Positions 43,387 to 52,197 are shown, counted from the first letter of the stretch. The stretch: 61,824 bases of DNA from an uncultured Eubacterium sp. (GCA_900551755.1 URXK01000010.1:1-61824); one strand, 5' to 3'. Program-made: numbers and translations. Notes: generated by a model not told the origin, from the sequence alone.

Positions 43387-45702
43387 TTCTTTTTCCTCCT
43401 TAACATTATTTGAAATATTATTATTTTTCTTAGCCTTTATTTTGTGGTCTTTATTAGTGCTATAAACATTAAATAAATTAAGTCTTAAAGCATTAGACAC
43501 AACGCAAAAGCTAGATAAACTCATAGCAGCAGCACCAAACATAGGATTTAACTTCCAGCCAAATATACCTATAAATACACCTGCTGCTAAAGGTATACCT
43601 ATAACATTATAAATAAATGCCCAGAAAAGATTTTCGTGTATATTTCTTAAAACAGCTCTGCTAAGTCTTATTGCTGCTGGTACATCAGTTAAATTATTTT
43701 TCATAAGAACTACATCAGCAGCATCAACTGCTATATCTGCACCTGTGCCAATAGCTATACCTACATCAGCACTAGTAAGAGCTGGAGCATCATTTATTCC
43801 ATCACCAACCATAGCAACCTTGCCGTTTTCTTTTAACTTTCTTATTACTTTTTCCTTACCTTCAGGCATAACACCAGCTATAACCTCATCAACACCAACA
43901 GTTTTGCTTATAGCATTGGCAGTTTTTTCGTTGTCACCAGTAATCATAACTACACGAATACCCATATTTTTAAGTTCTTTTATAGCCTGTACACTATCAT
44001 CTTTTATTACATCAGCAACAGCTATAATACCAACAAGTTTATTATCCTTTGCAAATAATAAAGGTGTTTTTCCATTTTCAGCCAATATTTCGGCTTGCTT
44101 AACAGTATCCTTGTCTAAATCAATGTTATTATTTATAAATTTTAAACTACCACCAATAACATTGCTACCATTTATTATACCCTTAAGACCATTGCCTGCA
44201 AGTGCCTTAAATTCTGTAACTTCATATTTAACAGTTGAAGTTTCTTCTGCCTTTTCAATTACAGCCTTTGCTAATGGATGCTCACTATTTAACTCAATAG
44301 AATAAGCTAAAGAAAGAAGTTCATCTTCACTTATACCCCCACTAGGTATAATATCTGTTACCTTTGGTTCACCCTTAGTTATTGTACCTGTTTTATCAAG
44401 AGCAACAACATTTGTGTTTCCAGTTTGTTCAAGAGCAGATGCTGTCTTAAATAAAATACCATTTTTTGCACCCTTACCATTACCAACCATAATTGCAACA
44501 GGTGTAGCTAAACCTAAAGCACAAGGACAACTAATAACTAACACAGATATACCTCTTGCTAAAGCAAAGCCTACACTTTCACCCATTAAAAGCCAAATTG
44601 CAATAGTTATAATTGCAATAGTTATAACAACAGGTACAAAAACACCAGATACCTTGTCAGCTATTTTTGCAATAGGAGCTTTTGTAGCTGATGCATCACT
44701 AACCATTTTAATAATTTGTGAAAGTGTTGTATCTTCACCTACTCTTGATGCTTGGCAACGAATATAACCAGATTGATTTATAGATGCTGATGTTACACTA
44801 TCACCTACAGTCTTATCAACAGGTATACTTTCACCAGTTAAAGCAGATTCATTGACAGCACTTTCACCATAAACAACAACTCCATCAACAGGTATTGTTT
44901 CTCCTGGCTTAACTACAAAAATATCATCCTTTTTAACCTGTTCAATAGGTACTGTAACTTCCTTATCATCTTTGTAAAGAACTGCTGTTTTAGGTGCAAG
45001 TTTCATTAAGCCTTTTAAAGCATCAGTTGTTTTGCCCTTTGAATAAGCCTCAAGCATTTTACCAACAGTAATAAGTGCAAGAATCATAGCAGCAGACTCA
45101 AAATAAAATTCGTGCATATATTCCATAGCTGCATCACTACCTCCATTTAACTGTGCAGTAGTCATAGCAAATAAAGCATAAACACTATATACAAAAGATG
45201 CACCAGAGCCTAAGGCAACAAGAGTATCCATATTAGGTGCTTTATGAATAAGTCCTTTAAAACCATTAATAAAAAACTTCTGATTTATAACCATAACAGC
45301 TATAGTAAGCAAAAGCTGAACAAGACCCATTGCTATATGATTGTCATTAAAATAGCTAGGCAAAGGCCAGCCCCACATCATATGACCCATTGAAAAATAC
45401 ATTAACACAACTAAAAAAATTAATGAAGAAATAAGTCTTTTTTTCATTAATGGTGTTTCCTTATCTTCAAGAACATCACTATTATTAGTTGCAGCCTTTT
45501 CAGCACCTTTTAATGATGCCCCATATCCTGCATTTACTACAGCTTCAATAATTTTTTCTGGCGTTGCTGTACCCTCAACAGACATTGAATTAGTTAAAAG
45601 GCTAACTGCACAAGATGTTACACCATCAACCTTATTTACTGCTTTTTCAACTCTAGTACTACAAGCTGCACAGCTCATACCAGTTACATTATATTGTTCC
45701 AT
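43186..45702 (-). CDS. copA: Copper-exporting P1B-type ATPase with a C-terminal CopZ-like domain
   Basis: CopA pumps Cu(I) out of the cell using ATP. The 838-aa protein has an N-terminal heavy-metal domain (GMSCAACS), eight TM segments with SCPCALG in TM6, phosphorylation site DKTGTITKGE, and GDGINDAPAL. After the last TM pair (NAL and MFGAAAMSLSSF) a 30-residue linker leads to an extra heavy-metal domain (GMMCGHC) at the C-terminus. That position is unusual, since extra domains are normally N-terminal. The last domain also has its own ribosome binding site and ATG. AGGAGG precedes the start, right after the csoR stop. Confidence 0.96.
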   Translation of the reverse strand: MEQYNVTGMSCAACSTRVEKAVNKVDGVTSCAVSLLTNSMSVEGTATPEKIIEAVVNAGYGASLKGAEKAATNNSDVLEDKETPLMKKRLISSLIFLVVLMYFSMGHMMWGWPLPSYFNDNHIAMGLVQLLLTIAVMVINQKFFINGFKGLIHKAPNMDTLVALGSGASFVYSVYALFAMTTAQLNGGSDAAMEYMHEFYFESAAMILALITVGKMLEAYSKGKTTDALKGLMKLAPKTAVLYKDDKEVTVPIEQVKKDDIFVVKPGETIPVDGVVVYGESAVNESALTGESIPVDKTVGDSVTSASINQSGYIRCQASRVGEDTTLSQIIKMVSDASATKAPIAKIADKVSGVFVPVVITIAIITIAIWLLMGESVGFALARGISVLVISCPCALGLATPVAIMVGNGKGAKNGILFKTASALEQTGNTNVVALDKTGTITKGEPKVTDIIPSGGISEDELLSLAYSIELNSEHPLAKAVIEKAEETSTVKYEVTEFKALAGNGLKGIINGSNVIGGSLKFINNNIDLDKDTVKQAEILAENGKTPLLFAKDNKLVGIIAVADVIKDDSVQAIKELKNMGIRVVMITGDNEKTANAISKTVGVDEVIAGVMPEGKEKVIRKLKENGKVAMVGDGINDAPALTSADVGIAIGTGADIAVDAADVVLMKNNLTDVPAAIRLSRAVLRNIHENLFWAFIYNVIGIPLAAGVFIGIFGWKLNPMFGAAAMSLSSFCVVSNALRLNLFNVYSTNKDHKIKAKKNNNISNNVKEEKEMTKINIEGMMCGHCVAHVEKALKAVDGVESVNVSLENKCAEVTGSADNEALKKAVIDAGYEVVGIE

Positions 45703-45712
45703 AACTATCCTC

Positions 45713-46021
45713 CTATTTCATCAATTTTTGTAATGTAGCCACAAGCTCATCAATAACCTCATCTTTTCCTGCTCTAATATCATTTGCAACGCAAGATTTA
45801 ATATGATTAGCTAAAAGCTCTTTATTAAAAGCATTTAATGCTGCATTTGCAGCTGCAACCTGAACAAGAATATCAGGGCAATAGGCATCTTTTTCAACCA
45901 TACCCTTTATTCCTCTTATTTGACCTTCTATACGATTGAGTCTGTTAATAAGAGATTTGTATTCTTTAGGTGTTCTTTCCTTTGTCTTATGACAACACTC
46001 CGTTTTATGGCAACACTCCAT
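45713..46021 (-). CDS. csoR: Copper-sensing repressor CsoR
   Basis: CsoR represses copper export genes until Cu(I) binds. The 102-aa helical protein keeps the Cu(I) ligands Cys48 (AYCPD), His73 and Cys77 (ANHIKSC). The N-terminus has an unusual doubled metal-binding motif, ECCHKTECCHKTK. ATG 46021 is chosen because AAGGAAG lies upstream; the GTG at 46039 has no site. The copA ribosome binding site follows directly after its TAG stop, so the two genes form an operon. The operator lies inside the promoter spacer. Confidence 0.95.
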   Translation of the reverse strand: MECCHKTECCHKTKERTPKEYKSLINRLNRIEGQIRGIKGMVEKDAYCPDILVQVAAANAALNAFNKELLANHIKSCVANDIRAGKDEVIDELVATLQKLMK

Positions 46022-46045
46022 TGTATCACTTCCTTTCACAAATAT

Positions 46046-46074
46046 ATAATATACCCCCAGAGGGTATTTGTCAA
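46046..46074 (-). promoter_or_regulatory. Promoter of csoR-copA
   Basis: Minus strand TTGACA (46069-46074), 17 bp, TATTAT (46046-46051). The spacer is filled by the CsoR operator. Confidence 0.9.
46051..46067. promoter_or_regulatory. CsoR operator
   Basis: ATACCC-n5-GGGTAT is a perfect inverted repeat with the G/C tracts typical of CsoR sites. Repressor binding here would block RNA polymerase. Confidence 0.88.
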
Positions 46075-46116
46075 GAGTTAATTTAAGCTAACTAAAAAAA
46101 CTTATTTCCTATCACA

Positions 46117-46148
46117 ATAAAAAAGCCGATGGCACAAAACCATCGGCT
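46117..46148 (-). terminator. Terminator of the amidase gene
   Basis: Minus strand: perfect 9-bp stem AGCCGATGG / CCATCGGCT with a seven-base loop and six T. Confidence 0.9.
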
Positions 46149-46165
46149 CTAAACATTTATGTAAC

Positions 46166-47728
46166 TTATCTTACAGGTGGATACGCATTAAAGAGATTTA
46201 CAACGCCATCATATATAGCTTGACCAACCTTGTCATATCCTTCCTGATTTCCCATTATAGCAGCATCACCTGAATTAGTAATAAAACCAATTTCAATCAA
46301 TGTTGCTGGGACTTTAGACTGTCTTAAAACAATCCAATTTTCACTTTTAACCTTTCGGTTATTAGTTCCGAGCTTACTAAGAAGCTGATTAAGCATTTCT
46401 TCAGCAAGTCTGTAGCTTGTTAAACCATTGCCTTGGTCATTAGCATACAAACTATATGTTTCTGTACCACTTGCTTGAGTTGACGCAGCGGCATTTATAT
46501 GGATTGATATAAATGCGTCACCTACTTCATTAGCTAAATCAGTTCTATCATTAAAGCTAGGATACATATCCGTACTTCTTGATACATAGCACTTAATATC
46601 ACTATTATCAAAACGCTTTTTAGCAGCTAAAAGCATATTTAATGTCAAATTCTTTTCAACTAAGTTATTACCAGATGCACCTGGGTCGCTACCACCGTGA
46701 CCAGCATCTAAAACAATAATTTTAGAATATTTTTCCTTAGGTAAAACTGGCTTTATGTAAACATAATATCCTGACTTTTGAATATCCATAGCCATTATTT
46801 GAGTTTCATTAAATGTAATTTTAACATCATTTTGTGAAACCAATACATTTACACCGCTTATACCCTTAGATGTAGCCTGAAAACTACTTGTTGACAACAA
46901 ATCTTGATAATTACCATTTAAAACCAAAGCATAGCTTAAGTTATAATAGTCATCGTAATGAACAAAATCATCAACATTTATTTTGTTTTCAAGGTCTTTA
47001 ATATAAAATCTACCATTACTATTATCAAAACCAAAATTATCTGTATAATTAACATTGGTATTTGTGTTAGTATTTTGAGCAACAGTTGTAGTAGTAGCTA
47101 CAGCAGATGTAGTTGGCTGTGTAGTAGTTTCTATTGCTTTAGTTGTTGCTTCAGTTGTTGTTTCTGTAGTGGTTGTTGTAGTGGTAGTTGTTGTCGTTGT
47201 AGTAGTAGTCGTAGTTGTTGTGGTAGTAGTTGTTGTAACTTCAGCACTAGTGACAATATTTGCAATTCTTGTTGTTTTATTCCACTCAATATTGAAACCT
47301 AAAGCTGTTGTAACAAATCTCAAAGGAATCATTGTTTTGTTATTAATGATTTTAGCCTTTGTTTGCATACTAGTTGACTTGCCGTTTAAATAAGCCTTTG
47401 TACTGTCAATTGGAATAACAACTAAATTATCATTGTATTTAACATAAACCTGTTCAAGGTCCTTCTTCCATTCAACATCAGCACCTACACCTTCAAATAC
47501 CTCTCTGGCAGGCACTAAGGTATAGCCGTTTAATATAATAGGAGGCATAGTAAGATTTGTTAATTTTTTGCCATTTATAGCCACAAATACTTCCTCAGCA
47601 TTATAATTATGATTAGTATAATCATATCTTAATGTCATATTAACATATTTATTTGCAGCACCTACAGTTGAACTTAATATTAATACAAATAATAATAAAA
47701 TAGCTGTTATTTGCGATTTGATTCGCAA
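46166..47728 (-). CDS. Secreted N-acetylmuramoyl-L-alanine amidase with a poly-threonine linker
   Basis: This enzyme cuts the bond between MurNAc and L-Ala in peptidoglycan. The 520-aa protein has a signal peptide and an N-terminal copper-amine-oxidase-N-type stalk domain (about 45-165). An uninterrupted run of 24 Thr leads into a longer Thr/Glu linker, then an AMIN-like region and an Amidase_3 catalytic domain. Zinc ligands are visible in DAGHGGSDPG, VEKNLT and SIHINA, and the catalytic Glu in LIEIGF. The start is TTG 47728, with AAAGGGG eight bases upstream. The upstream in-frame TTG at 47746 lacks a site. The start lies in a perfect hairpin. Confidence 0.92.
   Translation of the reverse strand: MRIKSQITAILLLFVLILSSTVGAANKYVNMTLRYDYTNHNYNAEEVFVAINGKKLTNLTMPPIILNGYTLVPAREVFEGVGADVEWKKDLEQVYVKYNDNLVVIPIDSTKAYLNGKSTSMQTKAKIINNKTMIPLRFVTTALGFNIEWNKTTRIANIVTSAEVTTTTTTTTTTTTTTTTTTTTTTTTETTTEATTKAIETTTQPTTSAVATTTTVAQNTNTNTNVNYTDNFGFDNSNGRFYIKDLENKINVDDFVHYDDYYNLSYALVLNGNYQDLLSTSSFQATSKGISGVNVLVSQNDVKITFNETQIMAMDIQKSGYYVYIKPVLPKEKYSKIIVLDAGHGGSDPGASGNNLVEKNLTLNMLLAAKKRFDNSDIKCYVSRSTDMYPSFNDRTDLANEVGDAFISIHINAAASTQASGTETYSLYANDQGNGLTSYRLAEEMLNQLLSKLGTNNRKVKSENWIVLRQSKVPATLIEIGFITNSGDAAIMGNQEGYDKVGQAIYDGVVNLFNAYPPVR
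47165..47236 (-). repeat. Poly-threonine coding tract
   Basis: Twenty-four consecutive Thr codons using all four synonyms, so it is kept at protein level rather than being a pure trinucleotide slippage tract. Confidence 0.9.
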
Positions 47729-47730
47729 AT
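47709..47730 (-). promoter_or_regulatory. Hairpin covering the amidase start codon
   Basis: ATTTGCGA-n6-TCGCAAAT is a perfect 8-bp inverted repeat; on the mRNA its 5' arm contains the TTG start codon. It could limit initiation. Confidence 0.6.
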
Positions 47731-47754
47731 TTATCACCCCTTTCAAACAATTAA

Positions 47755-47782
47755 ATTATAACACATTTTAAGGAGTTTGTAA
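47755..47782 (-). promoter_or_regulatory. Promoter of the amidase gene
   Basis: Minus strand TTACAA, 16 bp, perfect TATAAT with extended -10 (TGTTATAAT). Confidence 0.65.
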
Positions 47783-47827
47783 TGTTTTTTCCCCTATTGT
47801 AATAAAATCGTAAACATTGAAAGAAAA

Positions 47828-49228
47828 TTAATTGAATGTTACAGTAAATGTACTACCCTTTCCTATTTCAGAATCAACAGTAATAACTGAATTAATCTTT
47901 TTAGATATGCTCTTAGCTATAGATAAACCTAAACCATTACCCTCAATTTTTTTATTTCTTGACTCATCATATCTATAAAATCTATCAAATATTTTATTAA
48001 AAGCATCTTTTTCAATACCAATACCGTTATCAGACACTGAAAAATACGGCTTATTATCGTTATTATATCCAACCTTTATTGTAATATGGCATTGTTCTTC
48101 CCTTGAATACTTTATTCCATTTTCAGCAAATATCCATATAAGCTGTTTTAAAATATGAGCATCTGATTGAATAATAATATTATCATTAGCTTCATTAATA
48201 TAAGTAGTTACAATATCAGGATTAGATATTTCTATTTCTTTATTTACTTCTTCGGCAATTTCAACAAGGCTGACCTCCTCAATATTTAAGCTATTTCTTC
48301 CTTGTGTATCCCTAGCCAAATATAAAAGCTGTTCTATAAGTTTGCTCATATGCTCTGACTCTGACTTAATTGAATCAATAGACTCTTTTAATATTTCAGC
48401 ATCATCTTTACCCCATCTATCAATCATATTAATATAGCCTTGTATAATAGCAATTGGTGTTTTTAACTCGTGGGAAGCATCTGAAATAAATCTATTTTCT
48501 TTGACAAAACCTTCCTGTAATCTGTCAATCATATCATTAAAAGTCACAACTAAAGTTTGTATTTCATCTTTAGTTTCAGGCACTTCTATTCGCTGGCTTA
48601 AGTCATACAAACTTATATTTTCTGCTGTTTCTGTAATTTCTCTAATAGGCTTTACGATTTTTTTACTAATAAACTTACCTATTAATAACGCAACCAAAAT
48701 TGAAGTAAGGTTTGTAACAATAATTATACCTAAACATAATGCTAAAGCCCTATTTTCGGCTGTATTTTTTCTAAAAATAAGAATGTCATAAACATCGCCA
48801 TCATATTCAAAAGTTCTGTGCATAAACATATATGGCACATCGTCTACATTTTTACTTCCAAAGGCATCTCCTCTATCAGAAGGTTTTGTTGCATCTGGAT
48901 TAGGAAACATATCCGGCTCTTTCATAGTGCCAAAGTTTTTGTTAGGATTTTGATTTCTATTAAAAATCTTAACATCAATATATGGATTATCAATTACTTT
49001 TTCAATCTGGTCCCTTTCAAGTGTTTTGCCTGATGTAATATAATCTTCAATTTTGTTTGCAGCTGCACTTATTTCATTTTTTGATATACTTCTATATGAA
49101 ATCCACATATTAAACACAGCTATAATAGAAACAATTACTGTCATAACCATAAATACACAGGTATAAACAAATGTTATTTTTCGTGAAATTGGCATTTTAT
49201 TGTAAATGCTTTTTAACTTAGTCCTCAT
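47828..49228 (-). CDS. Sensor histidine kinase
   Basis: The protein of about 466 residues has two TM helices enclosing an outer sensor region of about 110 residues with several Pro, Asn and Asp. A HAMP domain, a HisKA domain with phosphoacceptor His in ISDASHELKTPI, and a HATPase_c domain (DNGIGIEKDAF, GNGLGLSIAKSI) follow. It forms a two-component system with the OmpR-type regulator, whose gene overlaps it. The exact start is uncertain: ATG 49228 overlaps the regulator stop by 11 bases; a GTG at 49249 and an ATG at 49195 are alternatives, none with a strong site. Signal unknown; the nearby amidase hints at the cell envelope (inference). Confidence 0.93.
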   Translation of the reverse strand: MRTKLKSIYNKMPISRKITFVYTCVFMVMTVIVSIIAVFNMWISYRSISKNEISAAANKIEDYITSGKTLERDQIEKVIDNPYIDVKIFNRNQNPNKNFGTMKEPDMFPNPDATKPSDRGDAFGSKNVDDVPYMFMHRTFEYDGDVYDILIFRKNTAENRALALCLGIIIVTNLTSILVALLIGKFISKKIVKPIREITETAENISLYDLSQRIEVPETKDEIQTLVVTFNDMIDRLQEGFVKENRFISDASHELKTPIAIIQGYINMIDRWGKDDAEILKESIDSIKSESEHMSKLIEQLLYLARDTQGRNSLNIEEVSLVEIAEEVNKEIEISNPDIVTTYINEANDNIIIQSDAHILKQLIWIFAENGIKYSREEQCHITIKVGYNNDNKPYFSVSDNGIGIEKDAFNKIFDRFYRYDESRNKKIEGNGLGLSIAKSISKKINSVITVDSEIGKGSTFTVTFN

Positions 49229-49910
49229 CTTTTGCAAAATAACCAACACCTCTTATAGTATGTATTAACTTAACACCAAATTTATCATCAATTTTTGTTC
49301 TTAAATATCTAACATAAACATCAACTACATTAGTTTCGCCAATATAATCATATCCCCACACTTGATTTAAAATCTGTTCTCTTGAAATTACAATATTTTT
49401 GTTTTTTACAAGGTACACTAAAAGCTCAAATTCTCTTTTTGTAAGCTCAATTTCATTTTTACCATAATGTACCATTCTTCTTGCTAAATCAATTTTTAAA
49501 TCTTTTAAAACAAGCACATTATCGCTTTCAGTAGTAGTTGTTCTTCTTCTTAAAACAACTCTCATTCTAGCAAAAAGTTCTTCAATAGCAAAAGGTTTTG
49601 TCATATAATCATCAGCACCACTATCAAGACCAGCAATTTTATCCATAGTTTCACCTTTTGCTGTAAGCATAATAATAGGAACATTTGACTCTTTTCTTAT
49701 TCTACGGCAAACTTCAATACCATTTAACTGTGGAATCATAAGGTCAAGGAGAATTACATCTGGCTCTTCCTCAAAAAATTTTTCAACAGCAGTTCTTCCG
49801 TCCTCAGCTAAAACAACATCATAGCCTTCGTGTTTCAATTCCAATTCTATAAATCTAGCCAACTTAGATTCATCTTCAACTACTAAAACTTTTCCTAAAC
49901 TTTCGCTCAT
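49218..49910 (-). CDS. OmpR-family response regulator
   Basis: The 230-aa protein has a receiver domain with phospho-acceptor Asp56 (ILLDLMIP) and Lys105 (TKPF). A winged-helix DNA-binding domain follows (LTKREFELLVYLVKNKN, DVYVRYLRTKIDDKFG, IHTIRGVGYFA). AAGGGGTG lies before the ATG. It is the partner of the overlapping histidine kinase gene. A stable hairpin directly upstream (49930-49962) doubles as the end of the cyclophilin operon. Confidence 0.96.
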   Translation of the reverse strand: MSESLGKVLVVEDESKLARFIELELKHEGYDVVLAEDGRTAVEKFFEEEPDVILLDLMIPQLNGIEVCRRIRKESNVPIIMLTAKGETMDKIAGLDSGADDYMTKPFAIEELFARMRVVLRRRTTTTESDNVLVLKDLKIDLARRMVHYGKNEIELTKREFELLVYLVKNKNIVISREQILNQVWGYDYIGETNVVDVYVRYLRTKIDDKFGVKLIHTIRGVGYFAKDED

Positions 49911-49929
49911 AATTACACCCCTTAATACA

Positions 49930-49962
49930 ATAATACGGACGCATTTACCTCGTCCGTATTAT
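49930..49962 (-). terminator. Hairpin between cyclophilin and response regulator genes
   Basis: Perfect 12-bp stem ATAATACGGACG / CGTCCGTATTAT with a nine-base loop. The following T-run is weak, so it may be a partial terminator or a leader hairpin of the regulator mRNA. A TATAAT on the minus strand (49958-49963) overlaps the base of the stem. Confidence 0.6.
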
Positions 49963-50018
49963 AATCTAATATATTCGATTTAAAAACTTATTAATTAAAG
50001 ATTAAAATTTAATTAAAA

Positions 50019-50540
50019 TTATAATGTTTCTGGTTCTGGATACTCAACACCGTCAGTATCAACAGTTACAGACTTAATAACAACATCCATAATAGGTCTG
50101 TCAGAAAAATCAGTTGGTATTCTAGCAATGTCATTAACAACATCCATACCCTCTGTAACCTTACCAAAGGCTGCATACTGACCATCAAGATGAGGAGAAG
50201 TCTTGTGCATAATAAAGAACTGTGAACCAGCAGAATCTGGGTGCATAGCTCTAGCCATAGATAAAACACCCTCTGTGTGCTTTAAATCATTCTTAAAGCC
50301 ATTCATACTAAATTCACCCTTAATGCTATAGCCTGGACCACCTGTACCAGTACCATTAGGACAACCACCCTGAATCATAAAGCCTGGAATAACTCTGTGG
50401 AAAATAAGTCCATCATAAAAGTTGTGATTAATTAAGCTAATAAAATTGTTTACAGTATTTGGAGCAATTTCAGGATAAAGCTCCGCAACAATTTTCTTAC
50501 CATCTTCAAATTCAAATGTTACAATAGGATTTTTTGCCAT
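50019..50540 (-). CDS. ppiB: Cyclophilin-type peptidyl-prolyl cis-trans isomerase
   Basis: The 173-aa cytoplasmic protein catalyses proline isomerisation in folding. Cyclophilin core motifs are present: [13 protein letters not shown] with the catalytic Arg, [16 protein letters not shown], and [19 protein letters not shown]. No signal peptide is seen. It is the third gene after the alarmone synthetase and the phosphoesterase, 12 bp downstream of the latter. Confidence 0.96.
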   Translation of the reverse strand: MAKNPIVTFEFEDGKKIVAELYPEIAPNTVNNFISLINHNFYDGLIFHRVIPGFMIQGGCPNGTGTGGPGYSIKGEFSMNGFKNDLKHTEGVLSMARAMHPDSAGSQFFIMHKTSPHLDGQYAAFGKVTEGMDVVNDIARIPTDFSDRPIMDVVIKSVTVDTDGVEYPEPETL

Positions 50541-50552
50541 TTTTGTATCTCC

Positions 50553-51257
50553 TTATAAAATTTTTATTGGTTTAAAATTCAAATAATCTGCCGAAACTAA
50601 CGAATATTCAATACCATTAACATTTCCAAGCAAACTATTGTTATATTTATTAGCACCGTGAAGGTGACCATAAATAACTCTTTTAATATTGTAGCTTTTA
50701 AGTATATCTGTAAAAAGAGAATTTTCTTGACTATCATTAGTAGGCGGAAAATGAGTTGCTACAATTATATTACTTTCATTATATCCATTTTTAATAGCCA
50801 TATCAAGAGAAAATTTAAGTCTGCCAGCTTCTCTTTTATATATTTTGCTGTCGTGGTCAGTGTATCTTGTATCATTAGGACAAATCCATCCCTTAGTACC
50901 ACAAATAGCATAATCTTCATAAACAGCATAGTTATTTTTAATAAAAAACATATTGCTGTACATATCATTAAGTTTTGATGTGGAATTCCAATAATAATCG
51001 TGATTGCCTTGTACAATAATTTTATTACCATTTAAGGCATATATAAAATCCAAATCAGGTTTAGCTTCTTCCATAGCCATACCCCAAGACAAATCACCAT
51101 TTACAATAACTGTATCATCACAAGAAACTATTTCATTCCAATTTTTGAGTATTTTTTCTGTATGATTGTGCCATATTTCATCAAAAATATCCATAGGTTT
51201 TTCTTTAAAATGGCTCAAATGTAAATCAGACATTGCATATAATGACATTTTACTCAT
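50553..51257 (-). CDS. Calcineurin-like metallophosphoesterase
   Basis: The 234-aa protein has the full dimetal site of the superfamily: DLHLSH, NGDLSWG, QGNHDYYW, ATHFPP and GHLHG. The related family in Firmicutes is annotated only as a predicted phosphohydrolase. Its physiological substrate is unknown. The start overlaps the alarmone synthetase stop by eight bases, with AAGGAG four bases before the ATG. Confidence 0.88.
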   Translation of the reverse strand: MSKMSLYAMSDLHLSHFKEKPMDIFDEIWHNHTEKILKNWNEIVSCDDTVIVNGDLSWGMAMEEAKPDLDFIYALNGNKIIVQGNHDYYWNSTSKLNDMYSNMFFIKNNYAVYEDYAICGTKGWICPNDTRYTDHDSKIYKREAGRLKFSLDMAIKNGYNESNIIVATHFPPTNDSQENSLFTDILKSYNIKRVIYGHLHGANKYNNSLLGNVNGIEYSLVSADYLNFKPIKIL

Positions 51258-52044
51258 CTATCTCCTTAAGTATATTCTCAAGGTCGGTATTATATTGTTT
51301 AAGTTTTTCAACATTACCTTCTTGATATAGCTTTATAAATTGATAATTATATTCATTTTTATTTTCTATTGTTGTATTGTTATAAATATTATGAATATTA
51401 TGTATTATTTTATCAATTAATTCTTCTCTATTTTCCATAAACTGTTGAGATTCCATTAATTCATCTTTGATTTTATCCATTTCTTCATCAAGTTTATAGG
51501 CTGCCTCTGCACAGACTTTAAGTCTATTTTTAATTTCAGCAGGAACATTTTTATCAAACTTATATCTTAAAGAATGTTCAATAGTTGCCCAAAAGTTCAT
51601 AGCAAGGGTTCTAATTTGCAATTCACACTTAATTTTTCTATATTCACCTTGAACAAACATAGGATAATTAATAGTGATATGGTAGCTTCTGTAGCCACTA
51701 GTTTTAGTATTAGTTATGTAATCTTCTTCCTCAATTACTTCCATATCATAGCCGTGACGCTTTCTAATAAGTTTGATAACCTCTTGAATGTCATCAACAA
51801 ACCTACATATAATACGCACACCAGCTATATCCTCTAAAACATCAAGAGCCTTATCAAGAGGAATATTTCTTCTATTTGCTTTTTCAATTATACTTGCAAC
51901 AGTTTTAACTCGTCCAGTAACATCTTCAATTGGAGAAATTATATTAGCTGTACGATACTCCCTCATTATCCCCTTAAATTTAATTATTAATTCGTCAACA
52001 GCTTGTTCATAAGGAAGCAAAGCCTGTTTCCAATCAACTAACAT
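51250..52044 (-). CDS. Small alarmone (p)ppGpp synthetase, RelA/SpoT domain only
   Basis: The 264-aa protein carries the nucleotidyltransferase-like RelA_SpoT synthetase domain without hydrolase or TGS domains, as in YjbM/RelQ and YwaC/RelP. Motifs seen are DIAGVRIICRFVDDI, TSGYRSYHI (G-loop and substrate Tyr), ELQIRTLAMNFWATIEHSLR and a C-terminal helix pair. It makes (p)ppGpp from ATP and GDP/GTP, usually under envelope stress. GGAGGTG precedes the ATG and a good promoter lies at 52066-52094. It leads the operon with the phosphoesterase and cyclophilin genes. Confidence 0.93.
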   Translation of the reverse strand: MLVDWKQALLPYEQAVDELIIKFKGIMREYRTANIISPIEDVTGRVKTVASIIEKANRRNIPLDKALDVLEDIAGVRIICRFVDDIQEVIKLIRKRHGYDMEVIEEEDYITNTKTSGYRSYHITINYPMFVQGEYRKIKCELQIRTLAMNFWATIEHSLRYKFDKNVPAEIKNRLKVCAEAAYKLDEEMDKIKDELMESQQFMENREELIDKIIHNIHNIYNNTTIENKNEYNYQFIKLYQEGNVEKLKQYNTDLENILKEIDE

Positions 52045-52065
52045 ATTTACAACACCTCCATAGTT

Positions 52066-52094
52066 ATTTTAACATAATTATCCTTAGTTTTCAA
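52066..52094 (-). promoter_or_regulatory. Promoter of the alarmone synthetase operon
   Basis: Minus strand TTGAAA, 17 bp, TAAAAT with extended -10 (TGTTAAAAT), about 20 bp before the start. Confidence 0.75.
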
Positions 52095-52142
52095 CTTCAA
52101 TAAAATAATTAAAATTATTTTGATATTTTTTGTAAAAAGTTA

Positions 52143-52171
52143 TTGACAAATAACACATTTAATGTTAATAT
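52143..52171 (+). promoter_or_regulatory. Promoter of reverse rubrerythrin
   Basis: TTGACA (52143-52148), 17 bp, TAATAT (52166-52171) with extended -10 (TGTTAATAT). Confidence 0.75.
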
Positions 52172-52182
52172 AGATTTGTAAG

Positions 52183-52197
52183 TAATAATAATTATCA
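52183..52197. promoter_or_regulatory. PerR/Fur-type box in the rubrerythrin leader
   Basis: TAATAATAATTATCA agrees with the 7-1-7 pattern TGATAAT-n-ATTATCA at 13 of 14 positions and with the PerR box at 13 of 15. It lies between the expected transcription start and the ribosome binding site. PerR control of reverse rubrerythrin is known in Clostridium. Confidence 0.65.

Noticed and set aside
47165..47393. Poly-valine plus-strand frame opposite the amidase
   Set aside because: It is the reverse of the poly-threonine tract.
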